From the NCBI GenBank assembly GCA_002381045.1, contig DFWT01000065.1, positions 5,822 through 11,634 on the forward strand: a stretch of DNA of 5,813 nucleotides, given 5' to 3'. This document shows positions 1 to 5,813 of this stretch, piece by piece (position 1 is the stretch's first letter; each line of letters starts with the position of its first letter). The notes under the pieces are model-generated. The model was not told the origin of the DNA. It made no database searches and saw nothing but the letters and a program-made list of their open reading frames with translations. The stretch is from Rhodoferax sp. UBA4127. GTDB lineage: Bacteria > Pseudomonadota > Gammaproteobacteria > Burkholderiales > Burkholderiaceae_C. Position numbers and translations under genes: made by a program.

Positions 1-249
1 CACACCGGCCGCACGCACCAGATTCGCGTGCACATGGCATCAGTCGGGCATCCCTTGGTCGCCGATGTGACTTATGGTGGACGAGCACTTGCGGGTATGC
101 ACCGTCAGGCATTGCACGCTTATCACCTGAGTTTTAACCACCCCATCGATGGGCGTGTGTTGTCATTTCAAGCCCTTATGCCAATTGACTTTGTGAGAGC
201 GTTGGCGCAGTGGGGCATCCACTACAATGAACGCGAAACCGGCCACTGA
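1..249 (+). CDS. rluD: 23S rRNA pseudouridine synthase RluD family, C-terminal part (5' end outside window)
   Basis: Reading from base 1 gives the last 82 residues of an RluA/RluC/RluD-family pseudouridine synthase, ending at TGA 247-249. The family motif HTGRTHQIRVHMA is at the very left edge, followed by GHPLVADVTYGG and RQALHAYHL, which match the conserved C-terminal part of the catalytic domain. The catalytic Asp (in an HRLD motif) and the N-terminal S4 domain lie upstream and cannot be seen. RluD isomerises uridines 1911, 1915 and 1917 in helix 69 of 23S rRNA, which matters for ribosome assembly. RluD is preferred over RluC because of the RVHMA...GHPLV.D..YGG pattern and the tail ending WGIHYN, which resembles betaproteobacterial RluD as I remember it. 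The family call is firm; the RluD subtype is less certain because most of the protein is missing. Confidence 0.85.
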   Translation, partial: HTGRTHQIRVHMASVGHPLVADVTYGGRALAGMHRQALHAYHLSFNHPIDGRVLSFQALMPIDFVRALAQWGIHYNERETGH

Positions 250-3200
250 GCCGCGCTTTCTGTGAACTACTTCACCGTTGACCCAACTGTCAAATTTTCC
301 GGCGTCAGCGCTGGATTCCTTTATTGACTGTCAAGCCTTTTTTAGGGGATGAGTACCTCATGATGACTGCGGATGCAAAGCGCATCCTCGAAACTTCGCT
401 TCTCTGCGCCCAGCAGCCCCTATCAGTACGTGACATGCGGACTCTGCTGGACGACGCCGTCTCGGCGGACAGTGTGAAGCAGATGCTGGCAGACCTTCAA
501 GCCGAGTGGTCTTTGCGAGGCGTTGAATTGGTCGCACTTGCCAGCGGCTGGCGCTTTCAAAGTCGCCCGGAAATGCGGCGCCATCTTGATCGATTACACC
601 CAGAAAAGCCACCTCGATATGCGCGAGCCACGCTCGAAACACTGGCCATCATTGCATATCGCCAACCTGTGACCCGCGGCGACATTGAGGATATCCGTGG
701 CGTTACTGTCAATTCCCTGACCATTAAACAACTGGAAGACCGAGGTTGGATTGAAGTCATTGGTCACCGTGACACTGTGGGGCGCCCGGCATTGTTTGCC
801 ACAACACGCCACTTTTTGGATGATTTTGGTTTGGAGTCCTTGGATCAGCTTCCATTACCTTCGTCTGCGGCGCCAAGTTCTGGCGAACTTTCGGAAATGC
901 CCGATTCAGGGACTGCAGAACTCGCCTTCGGTTCCGACGTCTTGGTCCGGGACGTTGATGCTTTACCCGGTGCCGATTTCGTCGCTCCGGACTATTCGAG
1001 TGTTGTTTCCTTGTCAACTCAAGAGCAACCAAATCCTCCTGAAGGGCCAATCCATGACTGAACCTAACGACATCGGGAACGCGCCTGATGTGCGATCGGC
1101 GCAAACCGAAGACAAGCGCCTGTTCGACGACGTCATTTCAGGACATTTTGATGCTGAGATTGAGAATGCAGGACAAGACGATCAAGTCGCGCCAGAGAAG
1201 CGGGTGCTCCAGCCTCAACCGGAATCTCCAAAGTTGCATAAGGTTCTGGCTCAGGCCGGCGTGGGATCCCGTTTGGAAATGGAACAGCTGATTCTTGAAG
1301 GGCGCATCAGCGTGAACAATGAGCCGGCCCACATTGGTCAACGGGTGCAATTTGGCGATCAGGTCAAAGTGAATGGGCGACCCATTCGATTCAGAATCCA
1401 ACCGCCAGCAGCCCGGGTCATTGCTTATCACAAGCCAGCCGGTGAAGTGGTGACCCATGATGACCCGCAAAACCGGCCTACAGTGTTTCGCAGATTGCCC
1501 AAGCTGTTTCAGGGCAAGTGGCAATCGGTGGGGCGTCTGGATTTGAATACCGAAGGTCTGCTGCTGTTCACCAGTTCTGGTGAGTTGGCCAACAATTTGA
1601 TGCATCCCCGGTTCGGATTGGAGCGCGAATACGCGGTGCGTGTTCTCGGGGCGCTCACCGCCGAGGAAAAGCAAAAGCTGCTTTCCGGGGTCAATATTGG
1701 AGATGGGCCAGCGCATTTTGGCGCCATTGAAGCGGGTGGTGGTGAGGGCTCCAATTGTTGGTACCGCGTAACGATTTCTGAGGGGCGCAATCGGGAAGTT
1801 CGACGAATGTTTGAAGCCGTCGGACACGCGGTGAGTCGCTTGATTCGTATCCGTTACGGGTCGATGGTCTTGCCGCGCGGTTTAAAACGCGGCGCTTGGA
1901 TGGAGCTGGATGCGACCGACATTGCCTTACTGATGCGCGCATCGCACTCGACGGGACCCGGCGGCCCTCAGGTCGGCCAGTCGTCAGTTCGCGTTCAAAG
2001 GGGTGGATCAGTTGCATCACAGAAGGACGGTTTTGCCAGAAAAGGCGCTGGCCGGGGGCGAATTGGGCCGAACAATGGCGCTCGGTCCGGGGCAAGTTTG
2101 CCGGATCCAATGGGATCTAACGCTAACCCTGTAAGTCGCGCGCGAGCCCCATCGTCCGGCCAACCAGACCCGATGAAAACATCTCTGGGTTACATCGGTG
2201 CAGACAGTTACTCGCGCCAACGCCTGGAGGCTGGAAAGCGCCGCCCGGGGTCAAGTTCTACAGGTGGACGCAGAGCACCCAACCGAGGCCGTTGATTTTC
2301 CCTAGGTCCGTCTGTGGATACCCGGACGCTCAGCCGCTTCAGGCTAAAATTGAACGCTTTGGTCCACTGATCTTTTAATTACTTTTGCTCAGGAAAATTC
2401 ATGTCTATCGAACGTACTCTCTCCATCATCAAGCCCGATGCAGTGGCAAAGAATGTCATTGGTCAAATATATGCACGCTTCGAAGCCGCTGGTTTGAAAA
2501 TCGTGGCATCCAAAATGGTGCATTTGTCACGCGGCGAAGCCGAAGCGTTTTACGGCGTGCACAAAGAGCGTCCTTTCTTCAAGGACTTGGTCGGGTTCAT
2601 GATTTCCGGACCGGTCATGATTCAAGTGCTTGAAGGTGAAGGCGCCATTGCAAAGAACCGTGAACTGATGGGTGCAACCGACCCGAAGAAGGCCGCTGTT
2701 GGCACTATTCGTGCCGATTTTGCAGACAGCATAGACGCAAACGCTGTTCATGGCTCTGACGCTCCTGAGACCGCCGCCGTCGAGATGGCGTTCTTCTTCC
2801 CCGGCATGAATATTTACGGCCGCTAAGAGACCAATCTATGACGGTCAATCTGCTCGAACTTGATCTCGAGGGCTTGGCCGCGTATTGCGAACAGCTTGGG
2901 GAAAAGCGGTTCCGGGCGGTGCAACTCTTTCGCTGGATCCACCAAAAAGGGGTTTCAGATTTTGCCGGGATGAGTAATCTGGCCAAATCATTGCGCGACA
3001 AGTTGCAAGGTGTCGCGTGCGTCGAGGGTTTGGTGGTGATGTCGCAGCATGCGTCCAGTGACGGCACCATCAAATGGCTTTTTGATGTGGGTGGTGGAAA
3101 CGCTGTCGAGGCGGTTTTCATTCCTGAACAAGACCGTGGCACCCTTTGCATTTCATCGCAGGCCGGTTGCGCGGTCGGTTGCCGCTTTTGTTCGACGGGG

Positions 3201-5813
3201 CATCAGGGGTTTAGCCGAAATCTTACAAGTGCTGAAATCATTGCGCAGCTTTGGTTTGCCGAACACTACCTGCGCCGACATTTAAAGAGTGAAGAGCGAG
3301 TGATCTCCAATGTGGTGATGATGGGGATGGGCGAGCCGCTTCAAAACTACACCGCATTGATTCCGGCTTTGCGGGTCATGCTGGATGACCATGGTTACGG
3401 CCTGTCGCGCCGTCGTGTGACGGTATCCACTTCGGGAATTGTGCCTATGATGGATCGCTTGGCAGAGGATTGTCCGGTGGCCCTGGCGGTTTCTTTGCAC
3501 GCGCCCAACGACGCCCTGCGCAACGGGTTGGTGCCATTGAACCTGAAGTATCCTTTGGCGGAGTTAATGGCGGCCTGTCACCGCTACCTCGCCTTCGCGC
3601 CACGTGACTTCATCACTTTTGAGTACTGCATGCTGGATGGGGTCAATGACTCATCTGCCAACGCGCGAGAACTGGTCGACCTGGTGAAAGCATTTCCAGG
3701 TGCTTGGTGCAAGTTCAACCTGATACCGTTCAATCCATTCCCAGTTTCTGGGCTGACCCGTTCCAAGCCAGAACAAGTACAAGCCTTTGCCAAAATTGTT
3801 GCCGACGCGGGGATCACGGTCACAGTGCGCAAAACGCGTGGTGATGACATAGATGCCGCATGCGGACAACTGGCTGGCGATGTGAAAGACAGAACACGGG
3901 TCAATGAACGGATGGCTCGTCAGCGCACATTGAACATCGTGCCGATTCACGGACCTGTGCTGGTCCCATCACAGGTCTAAACTATGCGTCATATCCGTCT
4001 CTATCCCGCGCTTAACTGTCCCATTCTTTGGATGATGTTGCTTCTTTCGGGGCTTGGTTTTGCTGGGCTGTCCGGTTGTGCCAGCGCGCCTTCTGCCACA
4101 GTGGGCGCAAGTTCTGCCAGAGGTGAAATTGTCACCGACTCAGATGAATCAGACCAGCGAAAACGCGCCCGCATTCGTGTGGAATTGGCACTGGGCTATT
4201 TCCAGCAAGGCAAAACAAACATTGCCCTTGACGAGATCAAACTAGCGATCGCCGCCGACCCGATGTTTTCCGATGCCTACAGCCTTCGCGGGTTGGTATA
4301 CATGGCGCTGAACGATTTTGCTTTCGCAGAAGAGAGTTTTAACAAGGCGCTATCCATTCGCCAAAAAGATCCCAACGTGTTGCATAACTTGGGGTGGCTG
4401 AAATGCCAACTAGGAGCCTACGGTTCAGCCTTGGTTTTTTTTGAGCAGGCGCTGGCTGATCCTTCGTACATGGGGCGGGCAAAAACGCTTATGGCACAAG
4501 GGTTGTGCCAAGTGAAGGCCGGTATGCTCACCGAGGCAGAGGGTAGTTTTTTGAAATCGTACGAATACGATGCGGCCAACCCAGTCACTGGCTACAACTT
4601 GTCCCGATTGTTGTTCCAGAAGTCCGAATTGAACCGGGCGCAGTTTTACATCCGGCGCTTGAATAACACCGAGTTTGCCAACGCAGAGTCACTGTGGCTA
4701 GGTATCAAGGTAGAGAAAAAAATGGGAAACCTACAAGCGGTTGCACAGCTTGCCTCGCAGTTGGAGAAGCGGTTTTCACAGTCCCCCGAAGCTACCTCTT
4801 ACCGCAAAGGTGCGTTTGATGAGTGATGCGGCCATGTTGCAACCTGAGCCGGTCGGTGAAATGAAAGATGCGCCGACCACGCTGGCTGCAGGGACCTTGT
4901 TGCGAACGGCGCGCGAGGCGCAGGGTTTGCACATCGCAATGCTAGCGGTATCGCTCAAAGTCTCGGTAAAAAAATTGGAGGCACTTGAGTCCAACCGCTT
5001 TGATTTGTTGCCAGATTTAGTCTTTGTGAGGGCGTTGGCTTCAAGTGTTTGCCGGCACTTAAAGATTGATGAACTGCCGGTGCTGACTGCACTGCCTCGG
5101 TCAGAAGCGCCTCGAATTGGTTTGATTGGCGATGGCCAGCGTCCGCGTTTTCAAGAAACCGGTTATCTCACACACAGTAACCTTCGCCGGCACCTCAAAA
5201 GTCCATGGGGAGTGGCCTTTCTCCTTGTTCTTTTGGCCATCGCAGTGATCGTTTTTTGGCCTGAGAATGGACCGCGAGTTGAAGGCGTGATAACACCCGT
5301 GTCGCAGTTGTCAACCAAAGACCCTGCTCTTGAAACGCCTGTGGTTTCTCAGTCAATTCAACCGGTTGCGTTGATACCCGCTGGCACTGCATCATCAATG
5401 GTTCCGGATGCCAAGGCAGCAGATGCGATTGGCGCGGCATTGACTGCGTCCGCTGCTGCGAGCGCTACGCCTGCTCCGTTGCTCACTGGCCCCTTGAAAC
5501 TATTCGCCAGTGGAAGCTCTTGGGTTGAAGTGTCTGACGCGGACAGTGCCGTGGTTTTCAGGCGAACCCTTGTGCAAGGCGAAACCGCCGTTGTCAACGG
5601 CAAACCACCCTTGTCGGTTGTGCTAGGGCGCGCTGATCAAGTGACCGTGTGGGTTCGCGACCAGGCATTCGATACCAGTAGCTATGTCAAAGACAGTGTG
5701 GCTCGTTTTCAAGTGAAATGATTAATCAATCTGTGCCAATATCCTCTGCTTATGCGTTGGGCAGCCGTTCTCGGCAGGCGAAGATCACCTGGGGTGGTCG
5801 AACGGTGACTGTC

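Overview
The window is a compact, plus-strand block of conserved housekeeping genes from a betaproteobacterium. I place it in Burkholderiales, probably near Comamonadaceae. This rests on protein style (the RluD tail, ScpB with a disordered tail, RluB with a long basic tail, the IspG N-terminus) and on gene order; base composition looks moderate, in the mid-fifties percent G+C by eye. The genus cannot be fixed from the sequence alone.

Layout: the 3' end of rluD (1-249) is followed by a gap of about 110 bases carrying two TTGAC/GTCAA dyads. Then come scpB (360-1061) and rluB (1054-2295), overlapping by 8 bases. A 105-base gap contains a likely sigma70-type promoter and leads into ndk (2401-2826). 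After ndk the genes are almost contiguous: rlmN (11-base gap), pilF (3-base gap), rodZ (8-base overlap) and the start of ispG (4-base ATGA overlap), which runs off the right edge. There is no gene-free stretch above 300 bases, and I see no tRNA, rRNA, CRISPR array, insertion sequence or phage element.

Functionally, the left half joins rRNA pseudouridylation (RluD, RluB) with chromosome condensation (ScpB). The right half joins nucleotide balance (Ndk), rRNA/tRNA adenosine methylation (RlmN), type IV pilus assembly (PilF), cell-shape control (RodZ) and isoprenoid precursor synthesis (IspG). The tight spacing from ndk onward suggests one transcript with translational coupling at pilF-rodZ and rodZ-ispG. 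All visible catalytic and ligand residues are intact and nothing looks recently acquired.

I found no convincing undescribed system. The points most worth a second look are the paired dyads before scpB, two in-frame slippery homopolymers in pilF and rodZ, and the long disordered tails on ScpB and RluB.
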